Part shown: piece after piece, positions 1 through 11,062 of the stretch
Layout of the letters: every line of letters starts with the position of its first letter
Numbering within the stretch: position 1 is the stretch's first letter
NCBI RefSeq assembly: GCF_050624435.1
Contig: NC_134543.1
Coordinates: 125,331,475-125,395,474, forward strand
DNA: 64,000 nucleotides
Reading direction: 5' to 3'
Source of the DNA: Tenrec ecaudatus
Taxonomy: Eukaryota > Chordata > Mammalia > Afrosoricida > Tenrecidae
Notes under the pieces: generated by a model
What the model was told of the DNA's origin: nothing
What the model saw: only the letters and a program-made list of their open reading frames with translations
Database searches by the model: none
Made by a program: the position numbers and the translations under genes

Positions 1-1500
1 AAAAATAAATAAATTGATGGTGAGGAGGACATAGGATGCCTGCTGGGGCTTAATCAAGGACAATGTAGCCGAGAGGAATTGCTGAAACCCCAAATGAAGG
101 CCAAACATGAGAGTGGGACAAGAGGAAAGTAAAAGGAAATAGAGGAAAGAACTAGGAGGGAAAGGGCATTCTATTTATTTATTTATACATTTTATTAGGG
201 GCTCATACAACTCTTATCACAATCCATACCTATACATACATCAATTGTGTAAAGCACATCTGTACATTCTTTGCCCTAATCATTCTCAAAGCATTTGCTC
301 TCCAGTTAAGCCCTTTGCATCAGGTCCTCTTTTTTTTCCCCTCCCTCCCCGCTCCCCCCTTCCTCATTAGTCCTTGGTAATTTATACATTGTTATTTTGT
401 CTTATCTTGCCCTATCCGGAGTCTCCCTTCCCTCCATTCTCTGCCGTCCATCTCCCAGGGAGTAGCAAAGGGCATTTATAGACGTCTAAATACAGGCATG
501 TACATATGTAAATATATTTATATATAATGATAGGGAACTAGATCTATGTACATATATTTATAGATTTAGTATTAAGGTAGCAAACAGACATTGGGCCTCC
601 ACTCAAGTACTCCTTCAATGCAAGAACACCTTGTTCTAATAACCTGGCATTCCATGATGCTCACCTTCCCTATATGATTGCTGAGGGCAAATGGGGTGAA
701 GAAAGCTCATGGTGCCTGGCTAGGAGAAGATGTGGCATCTGGGGTCTTAAAGGCTTGAAGATAAACAAGCGGCCATCTAGCTCAGAAGAAACAAGGCCCA
801 CATGGAAGAAGCACCCCAGCCTGTGTGATCACGAGGTGTGGATGGGATCAGGTATCGGGAATCAAAGACCCAGAACAAAAAAATCACAGTGTGAATGAGG
901 GGGAGTGTGGAGTGGAGACCCAAAGCCCATCTGTGGACAATTGGTCTTCCCTTTAGGGTCACAAGGAAGAGACGAGCCAGTCAGGGTGTAGTATAGCACC
1001 AATGAAATAGTCAACTTTCCTCTAGTTCTTTAATACTTTAATGCGACTATCATGACCCCAGTTCTCCCTTACACATCCTGCTAGACCAGAGCATGTACAC
1101 TGGTGCAGACAGGAGCTCACAGCACAGGGAGTCCAGGACAGATGAACCCCTCAGGTCCAATAATGAGAGGAGTGATGCCAGGAGGGGAAGGGGAAGGGGA
1201 AACCGATCACAATGATCTATAAATAACCCCTTCCCAGGGGGATGGACAATAGAAACGTGGGTGAAGGGAGACCGGTTGGTATAAGACATGGAAAAAAAAA
1301 TTATCAAGGGTTCATGAGGGAGGGAAGGTAAGGAAGGGGTGGGGGATAAGGGTGCTGATACCAAGGACTCCAGCTGAAAGAAAATGTTTTGAAAATTATG
1401 GTGGCACCATATGTACAAATGTGCTTGACACATGGATGCATGCATGGATTGTGATAGGATCTAGAAGTGCCCCCAATAAAACGATCCAAAACAACAAAAA
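1..1500 (+). mobile_element. L1 3' UTR copy, left end cut by window, split by a second L1 piece
   Basis: Member of the commonest repeat family here, recognised by shared blocks (GGGGTCTTAAAGGCTTGAAG, CATCTAGCTCAGAAG), a G-rich polypurine tract near the end (about 1310-1350) and a terminus ending CCCCCAATAAAACGA. The G-rich tract and A-rich tail fit a LINE-1 3' UTR. An inverted piece interrupts it at 171-466. No ORF2 coding is visible. Its end lies about 190 bases before the USP3 exon. Confidence 0.75.
171..466 (-). mobile_element. 5'-truncated L1 3' end inserted in the L1 above
   Basis: Inverted L1 3' terminus (TTTATTAGGGGCTC near its left end) flanked by a 10-base target-site duplication AAAGGGCATT at 161-170 and 467-476, with the host L1 sequence resuming directly afterwards. 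This copy has a single 3' terminus. Confidence 0.8.
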
Positions 1501-1689
1501 CCTGATCTTAAACCTGCCAGTCAAGGAATCGAATCCCATGAGATGGCTGGTTGTACACAAGCAGCCCACTATGAGCACTTCTTAGGTTCTGTTGTGTGTC
1601 TTGCAGATGATATGGTTTCGCCGATTTTCTGTGCTCTTTGCATTCCATCTCCTCCATTTCCCTTGACTTTTGTTGCCCTTTCTCTACAG

Positions 1690-1855
1690 GGTTGGCTCTG
1701 GACACTACACAGCATTTGCAGCTCACGAAGGCCGCTGGTTCCATTTCAATGACAGCACTGTAACACTGACTGAGGAAGAGACCGTGGTGAAGGCCAAGGC
1801 CTATATTCTGTTCTATGTGGAACGCCAGGCCAAAGCTGGAGCGGATAAACTTTAA
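1690..1855 (+). CDS. USP3: USP3, last coding exon (partial gene)
   Basis: C-terminal 54 residues of ubiquitin-specific protease 3, a nuclear deubiquitinase known to act on ubiquitinated H2A and H2B. The exon follows a TCTCTACAG acceptor and begins with two bases (GG) that complete a codon from the previous exon, which is outside the window. It reads [10 protein letters not shown] and then [13 protein letters not shown], ending GADKL with TAA at 1853-1855. GHYTAF is the His box of the USP catalytic domain, and its His codon is 1704-1706. The Cys box and the zinc-finger UBP domain would lie upstream. The match to human USP3 is from memory but near-identical. The preceding intron is filled by L1 sequence to about 1500. 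Nothing looks broken. Confidence 0.96.
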
Positions 1856-2415
1856 TACCTCCTCTCCATCATTATCCATCAACGATACCGGACAAACATT
1901 TCCAATTTTCCATAAATACTTGATCCAAGAGTTAATTTCATTATGCACTTTTCAATTCCCTATTTTGGATTTATAGTTTTGTCAATGGTAGTGACTTACT
2001 GAATATGGGCACCAACTAATTTTTGTTTTATTTCTTGTTCTACCAGAAAACCTCGGCAGACATTGTGATTTGCTGCTTTAGTTGTAAGAAGTCGGTTTTT
2101 ATATGTAGAGTTGAGAACTTAGTTCTATTTGCCTTTTTATAGTAATGTTTTTGGTTCACCCTCAGGCACATTTACGTCAATGCTTCCGTTGCTCGGCGCC
2201 CAGCCCTTCCCCGGGAGTGGGAGCAGCGTGGCTCCTGACCCGGTGTGCATGTCCTTGGTGGCCCTCGGGGCTGGTGACTGCTTAGCAGTCATTCCTGTGG
2301 CCTGACGGAGCACCGCGGGCATCCTTAGGTAGACCAGGTGGTAGCTGCTCATGGTTTCTCAAGACTGCTGCCCCTTCGCACCAATTAAATAAAAATGGTC
2401 CAGTTATACCTGTAC
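1856..2415 (+). other. USP3: USP3 3' UTR (proximal poly(A) site)
   Basis: The UTR follows the USP3 stop codon. A canonical AATAAA lies at 2388-2393, and a T/G-rich stretch around 2430-2455 suits a downstream element, so cleavage near 2410-2415 is likely. A longer alternative 3' UTR further right cannot be excluded from sequence alone. Confidence 0.7.
2388..2393 (+). terminator. USP3 polyadenylation signal AATAAA
   Basis: Exact AATAAA hexamer about 530 bases after the USP3 stop, with a T/G-rich region following. It is the first good signal in the UTR. Confidence 0.65.
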
Positions 2416-5400
2416 TGGAAATTCAGGAATTACTTTTTGTTGTGCTTATTTGCTTTGGGGATATTCCTGGTTTTGTTTTTCCCCATTGGGAGATGAGAGT
2501 ATGGAAAAATGTCAGCGGTCCCAACCATTTGGTGTTTTAAAATGCAGTGAGAGAAATCTTGATGTCCCTTTGCCTGTTTGAGTCAGCACCTGACCAACCC
2601 CCCCCCCCCCCCCCACCCAGCTGCTGTTGCTGAGCTGAGTGCACACACTCGGGGTGTCGGGTGTCGTGTGGCAAGAAGCCCAGCCCTATGGGAGCAGAGC
2701 AAGTGGGAAATGGTCTCATTGTGAATCAGCAGACTTTCTAGTCTTGAGTTTAGTGGTGTTTGCTGTAAAATGTACTCTCAAGAACAGGTACAAAGTATTT
2801 CGCTGTAACTCAGGTTGGAATTTGGAGCCCTGGTCTCATTTTGTTTGTAATTTCTGCCAGTGATCTCGGCTGTCCTGTTGACCTGGAGCAGTCGGGGTGC
2901 TCCTTCAGGGCGCTCGTGCTGGGGCGGGGCGGCAATGGGAACGCATTCGACTGCTAACTGAATGTTCATTGGAACCTGGCAAGCGGCACACCCGGCAGTC
3001 TGCTTCCCCGGGCTAGGTCTGCTCTGAGGGGGTCACTGAGCTGAGGTGGCCTCCATAAGCGGTGTGGCTTGGTGACATTGTTTGCACATTTTTAGAGTAG
3101 GAGTCCCCAGTAAGCATCGGCTCACTGAGCCATTCCCATGTTCCTTGTCCCCTCCCCATTCTCCTCCTCTGTCTTCTATAAGCTGGCCCGAGGGAGGGGA
3201 GTTTCCTGTGAAGCCAGCCCACCAGATGTGTTGGCCGTGAGTGTGACAGGGACAGGCAACTCTGAAGGAGCAGAGGCTCTGTGTCCTCCCTCCTGGTGCC
3301 AGCGGCCCCAGCCCCACACCTTTCTTGGAGCAGGCCAGCGCCTCGATAGAGGTGTAGTCTCCGATGGCACTCTCCAGTAGCCACACAGCTATTGGCATGT
3401 AAGAACTCATCCTCGGGCGCACGGCCCGTGCAGGCCTGGAACCGCAGCCACCACGACAGCCTCGCTTGCGCTGTTGCAGGAGGGAAGGTCGCCTGGTTCA
3501 CACACAGGGTCCTGAGGAGAGGACAGAAACCTGATTTGAAATGTTAACTGTGTCAGGTCGAGCCATGTGAAATTGCTGTTTGATTGTTTTCTACCCAAAG
3601 GAGTGATGCCTGGCCCGATTCCATCTAAATGTCAATACACTAACGTGTAAAGGAAGCGGATCGAGGCGGCTCCTGCGCTCTCCTGTGAGTCTAGGCTGTT
3701 TCCCCAAGGGCTCAGTGCTGTGGTTTGTCACACAGGTCTCTGGGGGCAGCTGCTGTGACGGACAGTAAAGACCCGGGCCGTGGCGACACTGGGGAAGAGC
3801 CACTTTGAACTTCTTGGAACTACTGCTGTGGGAAGTGGACTTGTGATGGGCAACACTGTTGGCTTCAGAGATGACTCCATGTCGTCTAAATTCCTGTAGG
3901 CTTTTTCTTGCTTGATGGTTAAATGCTACCTTGGAGGCTCTGAGAAAAGTGATGGGATCCATTGGAATCATGCACTTGATCACCAGGGATATGAATGTGC
4001 CTGTTTGTGTCTTAGAAATGCAGCTCTAGCCTTACCCCACACACCTGTTTCAAACGCTGATCCTTTTGTGTTCTTCAGGGATGCGTCCCGCGGGCCGGGC
4101 GCTCTCCAGCAGGAACGTGGCATCTCCCGAGGAGAGCCTGTGCCCAGGCAGGGCCGCACGCAACGTGTCACATGGCTTCCTGGAACAAGAGAGCGTTCTT
4201 GACTGCCTCCCACACCGGTGGGTGGTAGAAACAGTCTGTGGCAACACAACTCTCTCTCCATGGTGGAGAACCTTTGCTTATCCACTGTATTCTACTCAGT
4301 GTATAGTGATGCTAACTGTCATAGAATTAAACCACTTAGCTGGCTTGGCCCTGGTTCCGTGGACTGACATGGTTCTGGGGTGGGGCATGTATATTTCTGA
4401 AACCCAAACTGCCCGACGACGTGGGTTTAGTGTACGTAGTCGTCTTAGGTGTACTTTCCCCCCCTTGCCCCTGACCCCCCTCCACATTCTCTCCTGTGCG
4501 CCTCGTTGCCTGGTGGCCGATGCAGCTCTGGGCACACGCAGCCCCACAAGGAGCAGGGGACACAGCGCGGCACACTGGCGCCCACGGCCTTCGTGTGTGG
4601 TCACTGGGTCTGGGAGTGGTAGATCCAGACAGCCCATCGAGAGCTGCAGCTCTGCGCTGCTCTCATCGTTTGCCGTGGACCCTTGTCTGCGTGACTCCAG
4701 ATGGTCGATGCCATTTTAAGCTGTCAGCGCACCCCCTTTAGGCTTCACCGGCTTGAACTGTCTTATGGAAAGTCTCGTTCGAGTCTGGTCGTCTTCCTCC
4801 TGAGCACTTTTCAGTGAGGCCAAGGAAGTGACGAGGCTCAACCCCAGCTGTGGGCCCTGCCGATCCAGCCACGGGGGCCTCCTCTCCAACCATCTGTCCT
4901 AGGACTGCCAGGCTGGCTTTGAAGAGGTGGCAGGCAATTGGTTTGAGAAGATCAACAGGTGCACGCAGCTTTAAGGCAGGCTCCATATACTACTGCTCCA
5001 CGTCCAGGCCCCACAGCACCAACAGCCCAGCCTCCACTCCCTGACAGGACTAGGACAGCAGCCGTAACTTGACGCCTTTGTTTTGCTTCCCTACTTGCTC
5101 TTCTTTCCAACCAGCCTTCTGAAGTTGAAGACAGACTGGTGCCTGCAGCTCAAATTGCCACCCTGCCTCCCCCTCCTTCCTGCCCCCCATCAGCAGTGTG
5201 GCTGCTGGTGGGGGTTGGGGGTGGAGTGTCAGCCCCTCAGGGACTTCTAGTGAGCCCCCCAGAGAAGCTGTGACTGGTGGCGTCCTCGGCACCCCCGGGG
5301 GAGCCACCCCTTGCATGTCTGCTGGCAGGGCTGGGCAGTGGAGGATCGGGGAGCTGGCTGCTCAGAAGAGAGCTGGTGGGAATCGCCCCCTTTCCTTTTC

Positions 5401-5700
5401 CTAGGTGCCCAGCCTGACCCAGTTGCTGCTTTAGAGGAGGGTTCGGTGCTGGTGCTCCGTCTGTGGGAAAGACAAGGAACGGTGACCACTGAGGCAGTGC
5501 ACAGGCAGCACACTCTCCCCTCACGACTACACCCCTGCCTTGCACTCCAACCCCCACACTATCACTCCAAGCTAGGAATTCCCAGCCCAGGGGTTAGGGT
5601 TGGGGGCAGAGCAGGGTTAGGACACAGGGAAAGGGACCTCCTGGGGCAGAATCACTTGGCAGCTTGCCTAGGGGGCAAGTGTCTCTACCGGAACTAAAGC
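2416..5700. other. Intergenic, USP3 to first hAT copy
   Basis: No gene recognised. It holds a 17-base C run at 2598-2614. The scattered ORFs of 60-217 codons lack family resemblance and overlap each other on both strands. Part could be an extended USP3 3' UTR. Confidence 0.4.
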
Positions 5701-6146
5701 TCAGGTGGTCTCAACCCGTGTGGGTGGGGGGTGTGTGTCGAATGACCCTTTCACAGGGGTTGCCTCCTAAGACCCTCGGGAAAACGTATTTCCAATGGTC
5801 TTAGGAACCAAGACACCGCACCTCTGTTCATCTCCAGGGGGGTGTGCCCACATGCAGATACACCCACATCCGAGCACCCCGCACGAAGACTGTTACCTAT
5901 GCTGCACCATGCTTCAAGACATTTATTTGTCATTAGAACGATTTCACAATCTAGAATGACATCGATTTTGTGATTCATCACTGCTTTCATTGTGCTCAAT
6001 TTGTAACAATGAACGTACATCTTGAAGATCAGATATTTGTAACAGTAGCAAGATTACTAGCAATGAAAATCATTTTATGTTTGGGGTCACACAGCACGAG
6101 GGACTGTCTGAAAGGGTCGCGGCGTGAGGCACGTTGAGAGCCGCTG
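5701..6146. mobile_element. hAT non-autonomous element, SPIN-like, copy 1
   Basis: Degenerate copy of the family also at 25555-25989: left end near GGTCTCAACCCGTG, the block AACGACCCTTTCACAGGGGT-like at 5737-5759, and right end GTTGAGAGCCGCTG. Flanked by an 8-base duplication, ACTAAAGC (5693-5700) and ACTAAAGG (6147-6154), one mismatch. 8-bp duplications are diagnostic of hAT. Confidence 0.75.
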
Positions 6147-6254
6147 ACTAAAGGCAGTTGCAAGGGAAACCCACACAGCAGCAAGTGCCTGGGGGTCCAG
6201 CAGCGCCGGCACTGCACGCGCGGGCCACTAGCCAGCCACAAAGCCATCGTGGAC

Positions 6255-6335
6255 GCAGTGGCAGCCCCGCGGGTTTCTGAGGCTGTGACTGTCGGGGCGT
6301 AGAAAGCCCAGTCTCCCTCGGAGCTGCTGCCCACT
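6255..6335 (-). mobile_element. AfroSINE-type fragment
   Basis: Reverse-complement SINE core: GGGTTTCTGAGGCTGTGACT, then GTAGAAAGCCCAGTCTCCC. Partial and diverged. Confidence 0.55.
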
Positions 6336-6557
6336 TGTAATGACCACACCAGCAGGGCTGTGCTTGAGGGCAGACAGTGGTCTCCACAATTTATATTGCG
6401 AACCACATCTGAGACATTTGGGGAAATAATCTAAAATTGGAAAACTAAGCTCAAGTACACGGTTCCACATGCCCTTTGAGATCCCACTGGCCTCAAATCT
6501 ACTCCAACATGGTACCCTGTGAGTTTCCCAGACTAAATGTTCACGGAATATGTACCA

Positions 6558-6660
6558 AGTACAGAAAGCCCAGACTTTCTCTCAGGCTGGCTAGTGAGCT
6601 TGAACCACTCCTCTGGTGGTTAACAGCCAACCTGTGACCAGCGACGCCACCAGGACTCCT
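6558..6660 (-). mobile_element. AfroSINE-type fragment
   Basis: Reverse-complement 5' half: CAGAAAGCCCAGACTTTCTC, then GCCACCAGGACTCCT, the complement of the tRNA-like head GGAGCCCTGGTGGC. Confidence 0.6.
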
Positions 6661-7027
6661 ACCTTGAAGGTCTTTCAGCAAAGGGTGAAAATGGGAGGTT
6701 CATGGCCAAGGAAATCAGAGTGGATGGAGGGCAGCAGTCTCACCACCCACCAAGCCTGCCCCCAGCCTAGCAGCCCTCTGCACCAGGCTTGCTCCTGGCC
6801 CAGGCTCCGGGTCTGGATGTATAGGAAGCAGAGCAGGTCTAGCCAGCCACCCCGAATGCAAATGCCGAGGGAAAAGCCAAGAGTTCTTGGCTAAAAGGGT
6901 GAGAAAGCCCTTTTAAGAAAACCCTTTAACGTCAATAGGCTGCTTTCTGCCAGGATTTCAATCCCTCGGCACATCTGTTTGGATCCTGGCTGGCTGGCCC
7001 CTCAGAGCGGCAGCACCAGTTGTTGGC

Positions 7028-7061
7028 CAAAAATAAACCCCATTCCTCAACCATATATGTC
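7028..7061 (+). promoter_or_regulatory. Candidate muscle regulatory module upstream of FBXL22
   Basis: Three muscle-type motifs lie within 34 bases, ending 64 bases before the FBXL22 ATG: CCAAAAATAA at 7028-7037 (MEF2-like or A/T-rich CArG-like), an exact M-CAT (TEAD) motif CATTCCT at 7042-7048, and CCATATATGT at 7052-7061, one base from a CArG box (SRF). FBXL22 is known to be muscle-enriched, which fits. The motifs are seen directly; their function and the transcription start are inferred. Confidence 0.4.
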
Positions 7062-7125
7062 CACCACCAGAGCTGGGGAGGAGCGGCAGGAGGGTGGCCG
7101 GTGGGCCCAGGCCGGTGCAGCCACC

Positions 7126-7460
7126 ATGCACATAACCCAGCTCAACCGTGAGTGCCTGCTGCACCTCTTCTCCTTCCTGGACAAGGACAGCAGGAAGAGC
7201 CTGGCCCAGACCTGTTGGCAGCTCCAGGACGTGTTTGAGGACCCAGCTCTCTGGCCCCTGCTGCACTTTCAGTCCCTCATGGAGCTCCGGAAGGACAACT
7301 TCCTGCTAGGCCCGGCCCTCCGGAGCCTCTCCATCTGCTGGCACTCCAGCAGAGTGCAGGTGTGCAGCACTGAGGAATGGCTCAAGAGCGCCTTCCAGAG
7401 GAGCATCTGCAGCCGGCATGAGAGCCTGGTGGAGGACTTCCTGCTCCAGGTGTGCCACAG
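7126..7460 (+). CDS. FBXL22: FBXL22, coding exon 1
   Basis: First coding exon of F-box and leucine-rich repeat protein 22, a small SCF substrate receptor enriched in heart and skeletal muscle and reported to act at the sarcomeric Z-disc on alpha-actinin and filamin C. The start ATG at 7126-7128 sits in a strong Kozak context (GCCACCATG), and the protein begins [20 protein letters not shown]. Residues 1 to about 45 are the F-box, which should bind SKP1. The rest leads into the LRR part ([12 protein letters not shown]). The exon ends inside an Arg codon (CAC AG) before a GTAGGC donor. An in-frame ORF extends further upstream, but homology starts at this Met. 111 codons plus two bases. Confidence 0.95.
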
Positions 7461-9249
7461 GTAGGCAGCTCGCCCCGCCTGCCCACCAGCTATTTACCAC
7501 CCAGAGGCTCTGGAGAGACAGGGAAGGCCCCACACAGAACCCCATGCCCTATCCGGGTGCAGTGCCCAGGATGGGTCAAGTCGCAGAGAAAGCTGCTCCT
7601 GCCTGGAGGCCAGCTGCCTGCCCTGGCAGCCATCCTGTGCAGGGAGGGAGCAGCTGAACTCGGAGCTCAAGGTCAGACCCCAGGAGGTCCAACCACACAA
7701 AGCCCTTATTCTCCCCTGGCAAACCTGAGGCCCCCCAATAAGGGAGCTGCTTACTACGGGTTAGCACTCTAGGGCTAGGGCTGGGGCTACTGCAAATGGG
7801 CCAGTCTAAGACACAGGTCCTTCTTTCCCTCCTCTGGTCCTCCCTCTTTAAGGCAGTATCCTCTAGTCGGATCTTTGGGTCTTGTTAACTGCCCTCAACT
7901 CCAGGTGACAATGGAATAAGCCTCTGCCTGGTCCTGTAGCATCCCGTGACTGGTTGCAGCTGCTAGCAGGCCACTGTGCCCTGCGGGGGGTTCACGGGCT
8001 GCCTTCAGAAGTAGATCTGCCAGGTGTTTTCGCACTAGCCAGTCTCAGCCCCGAACCTCTGCCAGAGTCGCCGGGGAAGTGCAGCAACACAAGCCTCCAC
8101 TGGGATGCGAGGTGGCTGCGCCTGAAGGTGTGGGCTAGCATTTAAACGGGTCTGTAAGGCAGGAAGGGCTTGGCCCAATGCTTCCACTTTACACACGAAG
8201 TGGCCAGGCCAGGGCCAAACTCGCCATGAGCCTGCAACCCAGCATGGTACCATCAGCCTGAGGTCGGAGTCTGATGCCAATCTGAGGCTGGAAAGAGGGC
8301 TAAGCGAGAGCTCTGCACAGCTGCCTCCTGAGCAAACCCGGGGTGCAGAGCGCTGACAAGACCCTGGGGAAAGGCTTGGGAGGTTGGAGAAGGAAAGGAG
8401 GTACGGGAGGGGCTGGTAAGCTGGAGCAGAGGGACAGCAAGTTTTCTGGAGAGCCACCTGCCTGTACGTTTGACTCAGGCTCGGGGCCTGGTCCTGGTTT
8501 CCAGGCTACTGTCCGAGTGGGGTGCGATAACTGACCCCAGTTAACTGGGCTAAAACCACGGTCTCAAGGGTTGCGACGAACCAGTCACTAGGATCCACTC
8601 CTCCAAGGAAACTGCGCCCACCCAACTCATGCTGGGGACGCTTAGGTTCTCAGTGTGGAGCCAGACTCAGTGTGGGCCCTGCGCAGCGAAGCCTGCCCCC
8701 AACCCCCAAATCCCACAGAACCACAGAGACAAGAGCTCTCCCTCTGGGAATGGCAGCTGCTCTGTCCACAGCAGCTCCTGAGCTGGCTGGTGGAGCTGGG
8801 CTCCCGACTGGGAGCTCCTGGAGTTCGAACCAAGAAGCCTGAAACAATGGGCAGAGGGAAGGGGAGGGGGAGAGGGGGGAAGCCAGAAATCCCTAACCAC
8901 CAGGCAGCAAGCACATCAACGCCCGCTCGCCTGGTCCCGCAGGTGTGGAATGGCGTCCAGGGCTGACCACTGCCATCCAGGCGATTAGGGCTCAGAGAGC
9001 GCACAGCGCAGAGTAGAAATGACCCTGTGGGTTTGCCAGCCTGTTCTCTTTCCGGGAGTGGAAAGCCTGGCCTTTCCCGCCGGAGTGGCTGGTGGTTTCG
9101 TGGTTAGCAGCCCAACACGTCAGCCACCGCGCCACGGGACACTTCTCCAGGGCTCGTAATGAGCCCTTAGCCCCAGGAAGGCTCAACCCTGGTAGCCAGG
9201 AGGGCGCCTTCCGCGGCCCTGGCCCCACGTCGCCCCGCTCTCCCCACAG
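7461..9249 (+). other. FBXL22: FBXL22 intron
   Basis: GT-AG intron of 1789 bases, GC-rich, with a G/A-rich run at about 8850-8880. It contains a SINE fragment near its 3' end and no recognised internal exon. Confidence 0.8.
9060..9137 (-). mobile_element. AfroSINE-type fragment close to FBXL22 exon 2
   Basis: Reverse-complement SINE 5' half: GGCTGGTGGTTTCG, TTAGCAGCCCAACACGT and CGCCACGGG. It lies about 110 bases before the exon 2 acceptor. Confidence 0.6.
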
Positions 9250-9613
9250 GTGCCCCAACTTGGAGTCCGTCACGCTAGCGGGCTGCGGCCACGTCACCGA
9301 CGACTGCTTGGCGCGCCTACTGCGCTGCTGCCCGCGCCTGCGCGCGCTGCGCCTGGAGAACTGCGCGCGCGTCACCAACCACACGCTGGCGGCCGTGGCG
9401 GCGCACGGGCGCGCGCTGCAGACTCTGCACGTGGACTTCTGCCGCAACGTGAGCGCCGCCGGCCTGCGCCACTTGCGCGCCGCGCGCCCGCGCCTGACGC
9501 TGCGCGCCGAGCACAGCGCGGCCATGATCCCGGACCAGCTGCCGCGCGGAGCGCTCGGGCGCGGCCCCGCTCGGCGGGCCCGGCTGCCAGCCTCCAGTCA
9601 CGGCGGCTTCTGA
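9250..9613 (+). CDS. FBXL22: FBXL22, coding exon 2 (terminal)
   Basis: Second and last coding exon of FBXL22. The CCCCACAG acceptor ends at 9249, and the first G completes the Arg codon left open by exon 1. It encodes leucine-rich repeats, visible as [20 protein letters not shown], then [17 protein letters not shown], then [20 protein letters not shown]: the LxxLxLxxC pattern of FBXL proteins, about three repeats. A short basic tail ([13 protein letters not shown]) precedes TGA at 9611-9613. Total protein 232 residues, close to the human length I recall. The exon is extremely GC-rich, so several long ORFs in other frames and on the other strand are shadows. A SINE fragment ends only about 110 bases before the acceptor. 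Confidence 0.94.
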
Positions 9614-9652
9614 GCCTGTTCGCACTGCGGCTTCGCCCTCTGCCCCCTCGAG

Positions 9653-9658
9653 ATTAAA
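9653..9658 (+). terminator. FBXL22 polyadenylation signal (ATTAAA)
   Basis: ATTAAA, the commonest variant hexamer, lies 40 bases after the FBXL22 stop and would give a very short 3' UTR ending near 9675. It is the only plausible signal near the stop. Confidence 0.5.
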
Positions 9659-9689
9659 TGGGAGGGGGCTTGGGAACGCCTCGCGTGCT

Positions 9690-9900
9690 GCCTCGCTAAA
9701 CGCCAGCGCCGTTCCTGCCGGCCTTCGGCTGGAGCTTACCTTCGCCAGCGTGGAGGATGGCGGAGTGTGGCCACTTGGTGGGCCGCCGGTCCTCCTGCGG
9801 TGGCTCATTGGCGGGGCGGGCGAGGGGCGCTTCTGGCCCGCTGCCTGCGGGGCACTCGGAACCAGGCGGGCGAGCCCCCGCTGTGCTGGCCGCGAGCTTA
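9690..9900 (-). promoter_or_regulatory. GC-rich CpG segment with promoter-like elements
   Basis: CpG-dense segment just after FBXL22. Read on the minus strand it has GC boxes (GGGGCGGG at 9813-9820 on plus) and a CCAAT box (ATTGG at 9807-9811 on plus), then about 70 bases later a strong donor-like GAAG|GTAAGC whose GT is at 9738-9739. It could start an antisense transcript across FBXL22 or simply be the edge of the GC-rich exon. No coding potential recognised. Confidence 0.25.
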
Positions 9901-10127
9901 AGCCCCTTTACTAAGGCCATCGCAAAGCTGCTGGGAAGCTGAATCGACCTGCTGAACACCTGGTCCTCGGTTTGCTTGAGAGCGTTAGCTACAGGTGACC
10001 GACATCTAGTCACCAAAGTATGGGTGGTGGGGACACCTGTTAAGGTGGTCCCTGTAAGGAGCCTGGGGAAAGCCTTTGTTAAGTAGAGAAGGCAGTAGGC
10101 AGTGGGCGATACCCTGCCCGCCCCGCC

Positions 10128-10345
10128 AGACTTGTACAGCTCTTGCCACAATCTGTATGCATCCATCGGGTCAAACACATTTGTTGCCATCATCCATTTT
10201 CCTTCTACTCGAGCCCTTGGTATCAGCTTATCTTTCCCTCCCTCTTCCATGATCCCTTGACAATTAAATGTTTTTTTTCATGCCTTGTGGTGAGCGATGT
10301 CTCCCTTTACCTACTTTTCTGTTGTCCGTTCTGTGCCAGTGTGGC
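10128..10345 (-). mobile_element. L1 3' UTR fragment
   Basis: Inverted L1 3' UTR blocks without the terminal tail: CTCTTGCCACAATCTGTATG, GAGCCCTTGGTATCAGCT, and CTTTTCTGTTGTCC. Diverged. Confidence 0.6.
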
Positions 10346-11062
10346 TGGACCAGAGATGGAGAGGTAAGGAAAGGGTGGCCTCTGAATGGCCAGGTTATTG
10401 TGGGAATCAACGGAACTTGAAGCACCCCCCACCCCTGCCAACTGCCTCAGTGCCCCAGCATTGCCTGTCCCTGGGGGAGCCAGCACCCCTCCCACCGCTA
10501 GAGGTAGAGGAGAGAGCCCCATTCCAGGCTTCCTGTGATTCCCCCGTTTACTCACCATTTCTCTGGGCTCTGGAGGGACCGAACATTTGCAGGGACTTAA
10601 CCGACACCCCCCCCCCCCCCCAGCCCCAAACCAAACCTGCCCAGGCATTCAGGAAAGCGAGTGTCAACCACGGGCTTGGCTTCCATCAGCTCCAATGGCC
10701 CGAGTTGGAGGGTTAGCGCTGGGGATAAGGGGGTCCCTGAGCTGTGGGATCTAATGGATCTGGTATCCAATCCCTTGCCCTCGATTTTTGTGTCCTATGA
10801 GGGTAGGTCAGTGCTCTCAAAACCCCGCTCGACCTGTTCTGGGACCCACTGGAGAAGCTGGCTGCAGGATTCCTGTGAGGATTAGGAGGCTGTGCTTGTC
10901 AGCAGGGGTCACTGGCTCAGCTCCCATGGGCTGACCTTGGGCTGACCTCTGCCGTGGCAGCATTCATAAAGGAGCTGTTAACCCCCGCGTACCAAGACCA
11001 ACAGATGCAGCATGAATGCAGTCATGAGGCCCTGTTGAATGTTTTGGGGCGGGGGGATGAGG

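Noticed and set aside
1050-1445. 131-codon minus-strand ORF
   Set aside because: It falls in L1 3' UTR. The same stretch of codons recurs wherever that repeat occurs (for example 37150 and 60349).
4066-4719. 217-codon plus-strand ORF between USP3 and FBXL22
   Set aside because: Low-complexity Arg/Ser/Pro composition, no domain, overlapping ORFs on both strands, no splice or promoter support.
5188-5320. Possible G-quadruplex or regulatory element in a G-rich run
   Set aside because: Only scattered G tracts, with no gene context to support a function.
9317-9808. Long open frame on the strand opposite FBXL22 exon 2
   Set aside because: An effect of very GC-rich coding sequence. The composition mirrors the true frame and no family is recognised.
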